This document shows positions 26,746-34,910 of a stretch of DNA of 64,000 nucleotides, in pieces. Numbering within the stretch: position 1 is the stretch's first letter; each line of letters begins with the position of its first letter. This stretch comes from Planctomycetia bacterium (GTDB lineage Bacteria > Planctomycetota > Phycisphaerae > UBA1845 > UTPLA1): the NCBI GenBank assembly GCA_015200345.1, contig CP054187.1, positions 2,650,470-2,714,469 on the forward strand. The letters run 5' to 3'. The notes under the pieces are model-generated. The model was not told where the DNA came from. It did no database searches and was given only the letters and a program-made list of their open reading frames with translations. The position numbers and the translations under genes are program-made.

Positions 26746-26774
26746 TCGATGAAGTCATCGCGCGTGTGTATAAT
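26746..26774 (+). promoter_or_regulatory. Promoter of tRNA-Pro
   Basis: A perfect TATAAT at 26769-26774 with a weak -35 (TCGATG, 26746-26751) at 17 bases spacing. The expected start point falls within a few bases of the tRNA 5' end, so the transcript would have almost no leader. Confidence 0.6.
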
Positions 26775-26783
26775 TCCTGCACA

Positions 26784-26858
26784 CGGGGCGTAGCTCAGTC
26801 TGGTTAGAGCGCCTGGTTTGGGACCAGGAGGTCGCTAGTTCGAATCTAGTCGCCCCGA
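26784..26858 (+). tRNA. tRNA-Pro (anticodon UGG)
   Basis: A complete cloverleaf: acceptor CGGGGCG/CGCCCCG (7 bp), D arm with AGCTC and GAGCG, anticodon stem CCTGG/CCAGG with loop TTTGGGA, T stem around TTCGAAT. The anticodon is TGG and discriminator base is A. CCA is not encoded. Confidence 0.95.
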
Positions 26859-26894
26859 GTAAAGCCTCTCCCTCGTTTGTGATATCATGCGGCC

Positions 26895-27383
26895 ATGCGT
26901 CGAATCCTCGCGTTCGCATGCGTGTGTGCCCTGTGCGGCTGTGCCGCGAATCCGGCAGTTAAAACGGCGGCGAGCCGTGAAACAGGAGAACCTTCCATGC
27001 AGCTCGGCAATTTCTCGGTCAGCCTCGCGGTGAAGGACCTCGCCGCGTCGCGCGCGTTTTATGAGAAGCTCGGCTTTAAGGCCGTCGCGGGCGATGCGAA
27101 GCACAACTATCTTATCGTTCAGAACGAGACGGCCACGATCGGCCTCTTTCAAGGAATGTTCGACAAGAACATTCTCACGTTTAACCCCGGCTGGGATCGC
27201 GCCTGCGCCACGCTGCCGAAGTTCGACGACGTGCGTGACATCCAGAAGACACTCAAGAGCCGCGGCTTGACGCCCGAACCGGCCGCCGACGAAGTGTCGA
27301 CCGGCCCGGCGAGCTTCATGGTGCAGGACCCGGACGGGAATCCGATCCTGGTGGATCAGCATGTGCCCAGTTCGGGGAAGTGA
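26895..27383 (+). CDS. VOC family lipoprotein
   Basis: A 162-residue protein with a signal peptide ending in a lipobox (LCGC, Cys16), a short linker and one VOC domain (NFSVSLAVKDLAASRAFYEKLGF, then DPDGNPILVDQH). The domain is usually cytoplasmic, so a lipid-anchored, exported copy is somewhat unusual. A second in-frame ATG at 26997 would yield only the domain (MQLGNFSVSLAV) after a GGAGAA site, so a cytoplasmic product from that internal start is also possible. It begins 36 bases after tRNA-Pro. Confidence 0.8.
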   Translation: MRRILAFACVCALCGCAANPAVKTAASRETGEPSMQLGNFSVSLAVKDLAASRAFYEKLGFKAVAGDAKHNYLIVQNETATIGLFQGMFDKNILTFNPGWDRACATLPKFDDVRDIQKTLKSRGLTPEPAADEVSTGPASFMVQDPDGNPILVDQHVPSSGK

Positions 27384-27607
27384 CGGTTTCGCGCGACGCA
27401 ACGGCATTTCGGCAGCGCGGCCACGACCTCCGAGCCGAGCGCGGCGACGGCGGGATTGTTGTTGATTCCAGACTCCGTACGATCGAATGACCAACCGGCG
27501 AGGATTCACGAACGTCTTCTCATCAGGGCGTTCAATGGTCCTCGATTCCGGATGGGATACGAGGGAATGGCTGCCGGTCTGCCGTGGCTGTCACATGGTG
27601 CGTTTCC

Positions 27608-28681
27608 ATGAAGTCCCTTCGCGCATCCGTTCTGAAGTTCGCGGTCCTGTGGATGGTGCTCATCACCATCCTGCACGGCTGGCTGAATCTGCACATCCAT
27701 CCGTTCGCCGCGCGGAGTGCCGAGGGCGAGCAGAAGAAGTTCCGCGTCGGGTTTCTGCCGGTGACGTGCCATTTGACTTGCCCGGTGACGGATTTCATCA
27801 ACCGCCAGCTCGCGGGCGACGGCATCTTCGAGCCGATTCGCTTCAACGGCTGGCCCGAATTGAAAGAGGCGTATCTGTCGGGTTACACGCAGGCGACCTT
27901 CATCCTCGCGCCGATGGCGATGAAGCTTCGCGAGGAGGGTATCCCGATCAAGGTTGTTTACCTGGGCCACCGAGATGGCACCGCGCTGATGGTGCACAAG
28001 GACTCGCGCATTTACCGGATGACGGACTTGCGCGGCAAAGTCGTCGCCGTGCCGAATCGCTTCTCCAACCAGCGGCTGCTTATCTTCAAGGCGCTGAAGG
28101 ATCACGGCATGACCATCGACGACATCACGATGGTCGAGATGCCGCCGCCCGACATGCCCGTCGCGCTCGCCACGAAATCAGTGGACGCGATCACGTCGGG
28201 CGAGCCGTTCATGGCGCAGACCGAGATGGACGGCTATGGGCGCGTGTTGTACCTGACGAAGGACATCTGGCCGGAATTCATTTCGTGTGTGCTGGCGGTG
28301 CCGGAAAATGTCATCAAAAGCGACCGCGCGACGGTGCAGGCGCTCGTGGACGGCATCGCGCGGAGCGGCAAGTGGCTGGACCAGACGATGGATCATCGAA
28401 TGCAGGCGTCCCAGTTTGTCTCGAAGAATTACTACAACCAGCATCCGCGGCTGCTTCAATTCGTGCTTAGCAAGCCGCCGGACCGAGTGAAGTACACCAA
28501 TCTGACCGTGCGGCGACCGGATTTTGAGGAGATTGAATTGCTCGCGCGGGAGTCGGGCATCTTGAAAGGGACGGTTCACTTCGAGGATTACTGCGATCCG
28601 AGCTTCGTGCCGGATGAGGCGACGGTGCCGCCCTATGTGTTTGAGATGCCCGTGCCGGCTGGACCGGAGGGCACGCCGTGA
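27608..28681 (+). CDS. ABC transporter substrate-binding protein (NitT/TauT type)
   Basis: A 357-residue periplasmic binding protein of the NMT1/NrtA/SsuA class. It has a hydrophobic N-terminal segment (about 10-28), then RVGFLPVTCHLTCPV, the GTALMVHKDSRIYRMTDLRGKVVAVPN hinge region in outline and SGEPFMAQTE. Members bind nitrate, sulfonates, taurine or thiamine precursors; the ligand is not clear. The ATG at 27608 gives a normal signal region. Its stop overlaps the start of the permease gene by one base (TGATG), and the ATPase follows, so a full importer operon is present. Confidence 0.9.
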   Translation: MKSLRASVLKFAVLWMVLITILHGWLNLHIHPFAARSAEGEQKKFRVGFLPVTCHLTCPVTDFINRQLAGDGIFEPIRFNGWPELKEAYLSGYTQATFILAPMAMKLREEGIPIKVVYLGHRDGTALMVHKDSRIYRMTDLRGKVVAVPNRFSNQRLLIFKALKDHGMTIDDITMVEMPPPDMPVALATKSVDAITSGEPFMAQTEMDGYGRVLYLTKDIWPEFISCVLAVPENVIKSDRATVQALVDGIARSGKWLDQTMDHRMQASQFVSKNYYNQHPRLLQFVLSKPPDRVKYTNLTVRRPDFEEIELLARESGILKGTVHFEDYCDPSFVPDEATVPPYVFEMPVPAGPEGTP

Positions 28682-29511
28682 TGCGCGAATCCGGACGAGC
28701 GGGCGCGGTGGCGTTGCCTCTGTTCGTCGCGGGCGGGGTGCTGTTGGCGTGGCACGGGGCGGTTCGGTGGAGCGGGAGCGATTTGTTTCCCACGCCGTTG
28801 GAGGTGCTCCGCGGCATGGCGGAGTTGGCACGGCCCGCGCCGGCGGTTCCGACGGAGACGCCCTGGTACATCGCGCCGTTTGTCTATATGGAGCATTCGC
28901 GGCTGGTGCGTTACACCGTCGCGTCGTTGTTTCGCGTGACGGTCGGTTTCGGACTGGCGGTGATGCTGGGCATTCCGTTCGGGTTGCTGCTGGGCTGGTC
29001 GGTGCGGTTGTTTCGCGCGTTCAACCCCATCATCCAGGTGCTGCGGCCGATCTCGCCGATCGCGTGGATTCCCGTCGCGATATTATGGTTCGGGGTGGAC
29101 GACAAATCGCCGATTTTTCTGATCTTTCTCGCGAGCGTGTTTCCGATCACGGTGGCGGCGATGGCGGCTGTACAGAATATGCAACTTGTCTATGTCCGGG
29201 CGGCGCGGAACTTCGGCTTGAGCAAACGGCAACTGTTCACGCGCGTGATCTTTCCCGCGTGCCTGCCGCAGATTCTCACCGGCGTGCGCATCGCACTGGG
29301 CGTGGCATGGCTGGTCGTCGTCGCGGCCGAGATGATCGCCGTCAACAGCGGCCTGGGCTTTCTCATCATCGACGCGCGCAACGCAGGCAAACGGTACGAC
29401 CTCGTCGTAGCGGGAATGGTCATGATCGGCCTGATTGGCCTCGTGCTGGACTTGCTGATGCGCCGGCTGGAGCGATTTGACGAAGTCCGCTGGGGGTATG
29501 CTTCGCAATGA
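28681..29511 (+). CDS. ABC transporter permease (NitT/TauT type)
   Basis: A 276-residue permease of the SsuC/TauC/NrtB class with six or so helices and the EAA loop (AARNFGLSKRQLFTRVIFPACLP region) that contacts the ATPase. LRPISPIAWIPVAILWFG is the typical pore-helix sequence of this class. It overlaps the gene for the binding protein by one base and the ATPase gene by four (ATGA), indicating translational coupling across the operon. Confidence 0.92.
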   Translation: MRESGRAGAVALPLFVAGGVLLAWHGAVRWSGSDLFPTPLEVLRGMAELARPAPAVPTETPWYIAPFVYMEHSRLVRYTVASLFRVTVGFGLAVMLGIPFGLLLGWSVRLFRAFNPIIQVLRPISPIAWIPVAILWFGVDDKSPIFLIFLASVFPITVAAMAAVQNMQLVYVRAARNFGLSKRQLFTRVIFPACLPQILTGVRIALGVAWLVVVAAEMIAVNSGLGFLIIDARNAGKRYDLVVAGMVMIGLIGLVLDLLMRRLERFDEVRWGYASQ

Positions 29512-30293
29512 ACGCCACCGCAACCCAACCCGCCGCCGTGGAGGTGCGCGATTTGCGCATGACCTACCGCGGACGCACGCATGGCGAACAAGTTGAAGCA
29601 TTGCGCGACGTGTCGCTTTCGGTGCGCGAGGGGGAGTTCGTCTGCATCGTCGGGCCGTCGGGCTGCGGCAAATCGACGCTGCTGAACATCGTTGCCGGGT
29701 TTCTCGGCGCGACCGCCGGCCGAGTGATCGTTGAAGGTCGCCCGGTGACGGGGCCGGACCGGCGGCGGATTTTTCTGTTTCAGGAGAACGGCGTCTTCCC
29801 GTGGCTGAACGTGCGCGACAACGTCGGGTTCGGCCTGCTGCGTGCGGTGCGGCGAGACCGCGACGCGATCGTGCGGCATTACATTGACATGGTCGGACTG
29901 GCCGGGTTCGATTCAGCCTATCCGCACGAATTGTCGGGCGGAATGAAGCAGCGCGTGGAGATCGCGCGGGCGCTGGCGGCCGGACCGGATATCCTGTACA
30001 TGGACGAGCCGTTCGGGGCGCTGGATTTCCTGACGCGCATGAAGATGCGATCCGACCTCATTCGCATCTGGCGGACCGAACGCAAGACGATCCTGTTCGT
30101 GACGCACGACATCGAGGAGTCCGTGCAACTGGCCGACCGGGTGCTGGTGATGAGTTCGCGACCGGGCACGATCTGCGCCGAAGTGCGGATCGACCTTCCT
30201 CGGCCGCGCGATCTGGACGCGCCGGGGTATCTGGCCGCGCGTGATCGAATCTTCCACGCGATGGGTATGACGTTGAAAATCGGTGGAGAATAG
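29508..30293 (+). CDS. ABC transporter ATP-binding protein (NitT/TauT type)
   Basis: A 261-residue ATPase with all motor motifs: Walker A GPSGCGKST (about residues 49-57), Q loop at FLFQENGVFPW, signature LSGGMKQR, Walker B ILYMDEPFG and the switch His in FVTHD. The short C-terminus matches the SsuB/TauB/NrtD group and lacks a regulatory domain. It ends the importer operon; a rho-independent terminator follows 38 bases after the stop. Confidence 0.93.
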   Translation: MNATATQPAAVEVRDLRMTYRGRTHGEQVEALRDVSLSVREGEFVCIVGPSGCGKSTLLNIVAGFLGATAGRVIVEGRPVTGPDRRRIFLFQENGVFPWLNVRDNVGFGLLRAVRRDRDAIVRHYIDMVGLAGFDSAYPHELSGGMKQRVEIARALAAGPDILYMDEPFGALDFLTRMKMRSDLIRIWRTERKTILFVTHDIEESVQLADRVLVMSSRPGTICAEVRIDLPRPRDLDAPGYLAARDRIFHAMGMTLKIGGE

Positions 30294-30330
30294 GTCGAAA
30301 GCCGGGCAAAGCGGGCCAGCGCGGTCAGAG

Positions 30331-30352
30331 GCGGGTGTGTGCCCGCGTTTTT
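30331..30352 (+). terminator. Terminator after the ABC transporter operon
   Basis: Stem GCGGG (30331-30335) and CCCGC (30342-30346) with a six-base loop, followed by GTTTTT. It separates the transporter operon from the small gene at 30419. Confidence 0.65.
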
Positions 30353-30418
30353 GATCTCGCCGATATGAATTAGGATGACACGCGGACCAAGCGGCCGGTG
30401 GCCGGAAGGAGCCGACAC

Positions 30419-30571
30419 ATGGACAATCTGCTTTGCTTTCTCTTTGACTCGCCGACGAGTTTCCTTCAGTTGTTTATCAACCTGGGCTGGAGCATCTTGA
30501 GCCTGTTTGGCTTGCAGGCGCCAAACCTGCGCGCGGCCGTCGGCGATCTGCTGGGATGCGTGAGTTATTGA
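30419..30571 (+). CDS. 50-residue hydrophobic microprotein between two terminators
   Basis: A 50-codon frame with ATG preceded by GGAAGGAG nine bases upstream, a strong site for this genome. The peptide is hydrophobic in its first two thirds (MDNLLCFLFD, then FLQLFINLGWSILSLFGL), has one Asp-Ser-Pro break near residue 11, and ends in a Cys-containing GDLLGCVSY tail. It may be a membrane-inserted or amphipathic peptide. One terminator lies before it (30331-30352) and one after it (30663-30680), so it appears to be a transcript of its own. It shows no clear identity to the 36-residue pair at 948-1240. Function unknown. Confidence 0.6.
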   Translation: MDNLLCFLFDSPTSFLQLFINLGWSILSLFGLQAPNLRAAVGDLLGCVSY

Positions 30572-30662
30572 AGCCGGTCGGCTGTCACGCACTGATTCGC
30601 CCGTGGACGCGCTTGCTGGATCATGCCGAACCGTCGCTTCCACCGAGCCGCGGCGTCTTGAC

Positions 30663-30680
30663 AGCGCCGCGCGCTTTTTT
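30663..30680 (+). terminator. Terminator after the 50-residue microprotein
   Basis: A 5-bp GC stem AGCGC/GCGCT with a CGC loop merges into a run of six T. It stands about 90 bases after the microprotein stop and before the convergent dnaB gene. Confidence 0.65.
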
Positions 30681-30769
30681 CAGAGCCGCGACGGTCACGG
30701 AGCGGTCCGCGGGCCGTGGCAGGGTCGTTCAGGCCCGCCACCTGCGAGGGCATATCGGCGACAAGCGTC

Positions 30770-32320
30770 TTAGAACGGCGTTTCGTCGGAGTCGGCGGCG
30801 CCGGGCGGTGGGAGTTCGCCATCCAGCGCGATGTCTTCGTCGAAGCCGCGCGCCTCGGCGTCGGCCGCGGCATCGCCCGACAAATGCGGCGCGGCGGCGT
30901 TGTCGAACCGCGCGTACTGCGGCGTGAAGTGAATCTCCACGGTGCCGGTCGGGCCGTTGCGCTGCTTGGCGACGATCAGCTCGGTGCGGCCGGTGTCGGC
31001 CGGAGGCGGCATCGCGTCGTCGTCGGTTTTTCCGCCGACCCGCTTGCGATCGCGGTAATAATCCTCGCGGTGCAGCAGCACGATCACGTCGGCGTCCTGC
31101 TCGATGGCTCCGCTTTCGCGCAGGTCGCTCATGCGGGGGCGATTGCCGTCGCGTCCTTCGACCTGCCTGTTGAGCTGGGCGAGGGCGACGATGGGGATGT
31201 TCAGCTCGCGGCCCAGCGCCTTCAGGCCGCGGCTGATCGCGGCGATTTCCTGCTGTCGGCTCTCGCGAGCGGCCGGGTCGAACATGAGCTGGAGGTAGTC
31301 GACGAACACGACCTGGATGTCGTGCAGTTGCTTGAGCCGCCGCGCCTTGGCGCGGAGCTCCATGATGCTCATGCCGGGTTTGTCGTCGATGAAGACGGGC
31401 TTGTTCTCCATCTGGCGGCGAGCGCGTTCGAGTTGACGTTTGTCGCGATCCGTGAGCCGGCCGCGTCGCAGGTGGTTCATGTCCACGTAGCCGAGCGAGC
31501 AGAGCATGCGCTGCGTGATCTGCAGCTTGCTCATTTCCATGGAGAAGAAAACGCACGGCAGGGCCTCGGCGATGCCGATGTACTCGAGCATCGACAGGCC
31601 CAGGGCGGTCTTTCCCATGCTGGGCCGCGCCGCGACGATGATCAGATCGCCGGACTGCATGCCGCCGAGCAGTTCGTCGAGGTCTCGAAACCCCGTGGGG
31701 ACGCCGGTGACCTCGTGTTCGCCGGCGGCGCTGATTTTTTCAAACGTCTCATCAAGGAACTGCTTGAGCGTCACCGGCTGGTTGGTGACGCGCTTCTCGG
31801 TGACGTCGAACAGTTTGTGTTCGGCTTCGTCGAGAATCTGCGCGGCCGGCTCGGCCTGGTTGTAGGCGGCGTGTTGGATTTCGCCGCTGCACTTGATCAG
31901 ATCGCGCAGCAGCGATTTGTCGCGGACGATGTTCGCGTAGTACTCGGCGTTGGCCGAGGAGGGGACGGACTCGTGCAGTTCGAGCAGGTACTCGCGCCCG
32001 CCGATCTCGGTGAGCGTGCCGCGCCGGCGCAGATCATCTTCCAGCAAGATGAGGTCGATCGGCTTGCCGACGTCGTACAACTCGACCAGCGCCTCGTAGA
32101 GAAGCTGGTGATCGTGACGGTAGAAGCGCGTTGCCTCGCTCGGTGGAATGATCTGCAACACCTGGCCGATGCTGTCCGAGTCGACGAGCATCGACCCGAG
32201 CAGGCTTTGCTCGGCTTCCAGATCCCACGGCGGGACGCGATTGGACAGACCGGCGTCAGTCGGCCGGGTTCCCGTCGTTGCTCGATTGACCGGCTGCGTC
32301 GTGGGTGCCTGGGGCGGCAT
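30770..32320 (-). CDS. dnaB: Replicative DNA helicase DnaB
   Basis: The 516-residue ring helicase that unwinds DNA at the replication fork. The N-terminal primase-contacting domain starts at VPPWDLEAEQSLLGSML; the RecA-like motor has Walker A ARPSMGKTALG, Walker B VVFVDYLQLM and the LAQLNRQVE and RESGAIEQDAD motifs. The C-terminal 90 residues are acidic and variable. The ATG at 32320 has GGAGGT six bases upstream, located inside the preceding rplI gene, so the two genes overlap by 65 bases. It ends the conserved rpsF-ssb-rpsR-rplI-dnaB run. No intein is present. Confidence 0.95.
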   Translation of the reverse strand: MPPQAPTTQPVNRATTGTRPTDAGLSNRVPPWDLEAEQSLLGSMLVDSDSIGQVLQIIPPSEATRFYRHDHQLLYEALVELYDVGKPIDLILLEDDLRRRGTLTEIGGREYLLELHESVPSSANAEYYANIVRDKSLLRDLIKCSGEIQHAAYNQAEPAAQILDEAEHKLFDVTEKRVTNQPVTLKQFLDETFEKISAAGEHEVTGVPTGFRDLDELLGGMQSGDLIIVAARPSMGKTALGLSMLEYIGIAEALPCVFFSMEMSKLQITQRMLCSLGYVDMNHLRRGRLTDRDKRQLERARRQMENKPVFIDDKPGMSIMELRAKARRLKQLHDIQVVFVDYLQLMFDPAARESRQQEIAAISRGLKALGRELNIPIVALAQLNRQVEGRDGNRPRMSDLRESGAIEQDADVIVLLHREDYYRDRKRVGGKTDDDAMPPPADTGRTELIVAKQRNGPTGTVEIHFTPQYARFDNAAAPHLSGDAAADAEARGFDEDIALDGELPPPGAADSDETPF

Positions 32321-32813
32321 GGCTGACCTCCGTTTCAGCGGCTTCTTCTTCTTCTTCAATCGCGGCCTTCTCGGCCACGACCCAGACCTTGACCGTCGCT
32401 CGGATGTCGTCGGCGAGGACGATCGGCACTTCCAGCGTGCCGACTTCCTTGATGTTGTGTGACATCTTGATCTGATCGGCCTTGACGCTGTGTCCTTCGT
32501 CGAGCAGTGCGGCGGCGATTTCGCGCGGGCCGACCGATCCATAGAGGTGGCCGTCCGGCGTGCAGGCGGCGGAGATCGTCACTTCGACGCCGGCGAGGCG
32601 CGAAGCGGTCTCCTGGAGCATGGCGCGAACGCGTTCGCGCTCCATCGCGGCGATTTTCTTGTCAGCCTCGACCGCCTTCAGGTTGTGTGGCGTCGGCTCG
32701 TAGGCGAGGTGATACGGCAGCAGGTAATTCCGCGCGTAACCGGCGGAGACTTCGACCACGTCGCCGCAGAGGCCGAGGTTGGGGATGTCTTTTCGTAAGA
32801 GTAACTTGACCAT
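32256..32813 (-). CDS. rplI: Large ribosomal subunit protein bL9
   Basis: A 185-residue bL9 with the N-terminal RNA-binding domain (MVKLLLRKDIPNLGLCGDVVEV, then GYARNYLLP), the long connecting helix and the C-terminal domain (LYGSVGPREIAAALL). The normal length is about 150; the extra 30 residues are a Glu/Ala-rich disordered tail, whose last 22 codons overlap the start of dnaB in another frame. bL9 sits at the L1 stalk and helps keep frame and translation fidelity. Confidence 0.94.
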   Translation of the reverse strand: MVKLLLRKDIPNLGLCGDVVEVSAGYARNYLLPYHLAYEPTPHNLKAVEADKKIAAMERERVRAMLQETASRLAGVEVTISAACTPDGHLYGSVGPREIAAALLDEGHSVKADQIKMSHNIKEVGTLEVPIVLADDIRATVKVWVVAEKAAIEEEEEAAETEVSHAAPGTHDAAGQSSNDGNPAD

Positions 32814-32843
32814 CGGAGTCGTCTCCTGGTGAATGTGCCGGGG

Positions 32844-33104
32844 TTAACCGCAAAACGGCATGAGCGCGATGAAGCGCGCGTGTTTGAGCGCCTGGCGGCT
32901 GGCGCGCTGATGCTTGGCGCAGTTGCCGCTTCGCTTGCGCGAGAGATGTTTGCCCTGCGTCGTGACCAGCCGCTGAAGGACGGGCAGGTCCTTGTAGTCA
33001 ATTTCTTCCATCTTCTCGCGACAGAAGCGGCACTTGGCCGGCTCGCGCACGCGGAGCTTCTTCTTGTTGTTCGTCGGTTTGCCCCGTCGGGGGCCTGCGG
33101 TCAT
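32844..33104 (-). CDS. rpsR: Small ribosomal subunit protein bS18
   Basis: An 86-residue bS18 with the family core [25 protein letters not shown] and the terminal ARFIALMPF segment. A CRFC pair (and later Cys residues) suggests a zinc-binding C+ form. I used the ATG at 33104 giving MTAGPRRGK; a GTG at 33143 would add 13 residues. It lies between ssb and rplI as in many bacteria; bS18 binds bS6 in the 30S platform. Confidence 0.93.
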   Translation of the reverse strand: MTAGPRRGKPTNNKKKLRVREPAKCRFCREKMEEIDYKDLPVLQRLVTTQGKHLSRKRSGNCAKHQRASRQALKHARFIALMPFCG

Positions 33105-33195
33105 CGTTCTCACGGCTGATTCCCTTTTGCTGCGTCCGATCACCCCTGCGACCGGCCTGGTTCATCTCCAATATGCGTTGCGTTTATTCAGTCGC

Positions 33196-33675
33196 TCAAA
33201 ACGGGATGTCGTCTCCCGCCGGCGGTTGAACATCGTCATAGGGCGGCGGTTCGTCTGCGCCGGCAACGGTTGGCGCGGCCGCGGGTTGCGGTCGCTGGAC
33301 GCGGCCGCCTCCGCCCTCCTGGTTGCCGCGGGCAACGCCTGCGCCACCCGAACCCAAAAACTGAAAGTTGTCCACGACCACATACAGCTTGCTGCGTTTC
33401 TGGCCGTCTTTGCCTTCCCACTGGTCGTACTTGAGTCGGCCCTCCACCAGCAACGGCTTGCCCTTGCTCATGTACTGGTTCAGCGTTTCGGCGGGGCGGC
33501 CGTACGCGCGGAGATCCACGAAGCAGGTTTCATCGCGCATATCGCCGTTCTGGGATTTCCACTTGCGATTGATTGCCATGCCGAATTCACAGACGGCCGT
33601 ATTGCTCGGCAGGTAGGTCAACTGCGGATCACGCGTCAGGTTGCCCGCCAGGATCACCTTGTTAAAGTTCGCCAT
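33196..33675 (-). CDS. ssb: Single-stranded DNA-binding protein
   Basis: A 159-residue SSB: one OB fold (MANFNKVILAGNLTRDPQL, then FVDLRAYGRPAE and GRLKYDQWE), followed by a Gly/Gln/Pro-rich flexible linker and the acidic tip DDIPF that recruits repair and replication partners. It lies between rpsF and rpsR, the common arrangement for the housekeeping SSB. Confidence 0.95.
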   Translation of the reverse strand: MANFNKVILAGNLTRDPQLTYLPSNTAVCEFGMAINRKWKSQNGDMRDETCFVDLRAYGRPAETLNQYMSKGKPLLVEGRLKYDQWEGKDGQKRSKLYVVVDNFQFLGSGGAGVARGNQEGGGGRVQRPQPAAAPTVAGADEPPPYDDVQPPAGDDIPF

Positions 33676-33729
33676 CGTCGTATCCCTCCCTGCTGGTTAC
33701 CGCGTCCTGAAAGAGTTCGTGCGGTCGTA

Positions 33730-34218
33730 TCACTCCGCCGCCTCATCCGCCAAGTCTTCTCCGTCTTCTTCCGTTGCAACGGCCGCGTCGCTTTCGATCG
33801 GTGCCGCTGGTCGTGGGCCGTCGCTCCGTCCGCGACCGCCGCCGAAACCGCCGCCGCCCCATTCATCCGCCGGTCGTACCGGCGTCTTGGGAGGCAGCGG
33901 CGCGGTCATGGCCTTTTCGATCTGTTCGGCCGTCATGCGCTCGCGGCGCAGGATGAGCACGCGCAGGGTCTTCTCGCTAAGCTGCACGTCGCGCTCGATG
34001 CCGGCGATCTTGTCCGGCGCGGCCTCGAAGAACGTCAGCACGTACAGACCGCGCTTGTTCGGGCCGATGGGATACGCCAGCTTGCGTTCCTCCCAGTTGC
34101 GAACGCCCAGGACCTTGGCCTCGGCCCGGTCCAGGATGCGGCGAATCTCGGCTTCGGCCGCCGCGAAATCACCCGACAGGGACGGCTCCAACAAAAACAT
34201 GGCTTCGTAGGTTTTCAC
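33730..34218 (-). CDS. rpsF: Small ribosomal subunit protein bS6
   Basis: A bS6 of 162 residues. The N-terminal domain has TYEAMFLLEPSL, the WEERKLAYPIGPNKRGLYVLTFF segment in outline and a final LRVLILRRE strand. The 60-residue C-terminal extension is Gly/Pro/Glu-rich and disordered. I chose the GTG at 34218, preceded by AAGGAG ten bases upstream, because conserved sequence begins immediately after it; the frame is open 13 codons further upstream. It is the first ribosomal gene of the rpsF-ssb-rpsR-rplI set. Confidence 0.93.
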   Translation of the reverse strand: MKTYEAMFLLEPSLSGDFAAAEAEIRRILDRAEAKVLGVRNWEERKLAYPIGPNKRGLYVLTFFEAAPDKIAGIERDVQLSEKTLRVLILRRERMTAEQIEKAMTAPLPPKTPVRPADEWGGGGFGGGRGRSDGPRPAAPIESDAAVATEEDGEDLADEAAE

Positions 34219-34281
34219 GTCAATTCGACTCCTTGCTTGCGTCCGGGCGCGTCTCACGCCGTCGGCGCCGGGCCGGGCCGC

Positions 34282-34854
34282 TTAATCCGTCGCGTCCGAC
34301 CGGTTCGTTTCGTTCATGGCCGCCTCGATCCCACGGCGGATCCACATCTCCACCGCATCGGCCGCTCGCGGCACCATGCGGTCTGCTTCGTCTTTCTCAC
34401 CGGCCGCGAACGGCGACGTTACGTAACTCGCCATGTCGCCGCGGCTGGGGCGACCGATGCCCACGCGCAAGCGCGGCACGTCGCTTGTCCCCAGGCACCG
34501 CAGCACGTCGTCCAGCCCGCGCTGCCCGCCCGCCGATCCGCTCGATCGCATCCGCAACCGGCCCAGCGGCAGGTCCACGTCGTCCGACACGATCAACAGA
34601 TCGCCCGGCAGCAACTGGTAAAACTGCGCCGCCGCCAGGACGCTTTTGCCGCTCAAGTTCATGTACGTCATCGGTTGCAGGCACGCGGCCTTCTCGCCCG
34701 CAACCATCCCGTCGTACAACAAGCCGCTGAACTTTTCGCGGCCGCTTCCAAGAGACCAGCGCCGAACCAGCTCATCGACTACGCGAAACCCGATGTTGTG
34801 CCGCGTCTCTGCGTACTGTCGGCCGGGGTTACCCAGCCCAACGATGAGTTTCAT
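34282..34854 (-). CDS. pth: Peptidyl-tRNA hydrolase
   Basis: Pth frees tRNA from peptidyl-tRNA that has dropped off the ribosome. The 190-residue protein shows VGLGNPG at the start, catalytic His19 in TRHNIGF, TYMNLSG with Asn66 and DDVDLP with the catalytic Asp. One conserved spot differs: the usual GGHNG that supplies an Asn for tRNA contact reads GGQRG at residues 109-113. This variant seems to be shared by relatives rather than a defect, but I cannot check that here. The gene stands between rplY and rpsF. Confidence 0.93.
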   Translation of the reverse strand: MKLIVGLGNPGRQYAETRHNIGFRVVDELVRRWSLGSGREKFSGLLYDGMVAGEKAACLQPMTYMNLSGKSVLAAAQFYQLLPGDLLIVSDDVDLPLGRLRMRSSGSAGGQRGLDDVLRCLGTSDVPRLRVGIGRPSRGDMASYVTSPFAAGEKDEADRMVPRAADAVEMWIRRGIEAAMNETNRSDATD

Positions 34855-34910
34855 GAGACGCCGTGAGCCATAAGCCGTTTACCAATCTCTGATTCCTCGG
34901 TAGCCAACGG

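Noticed and set aside
30716..32326. Plus-strand frame of about 530 codons opposite dnaB
   Set aside because: dnaB on the minus strand has every helicase motif; the opposite frame is a composition artefact.
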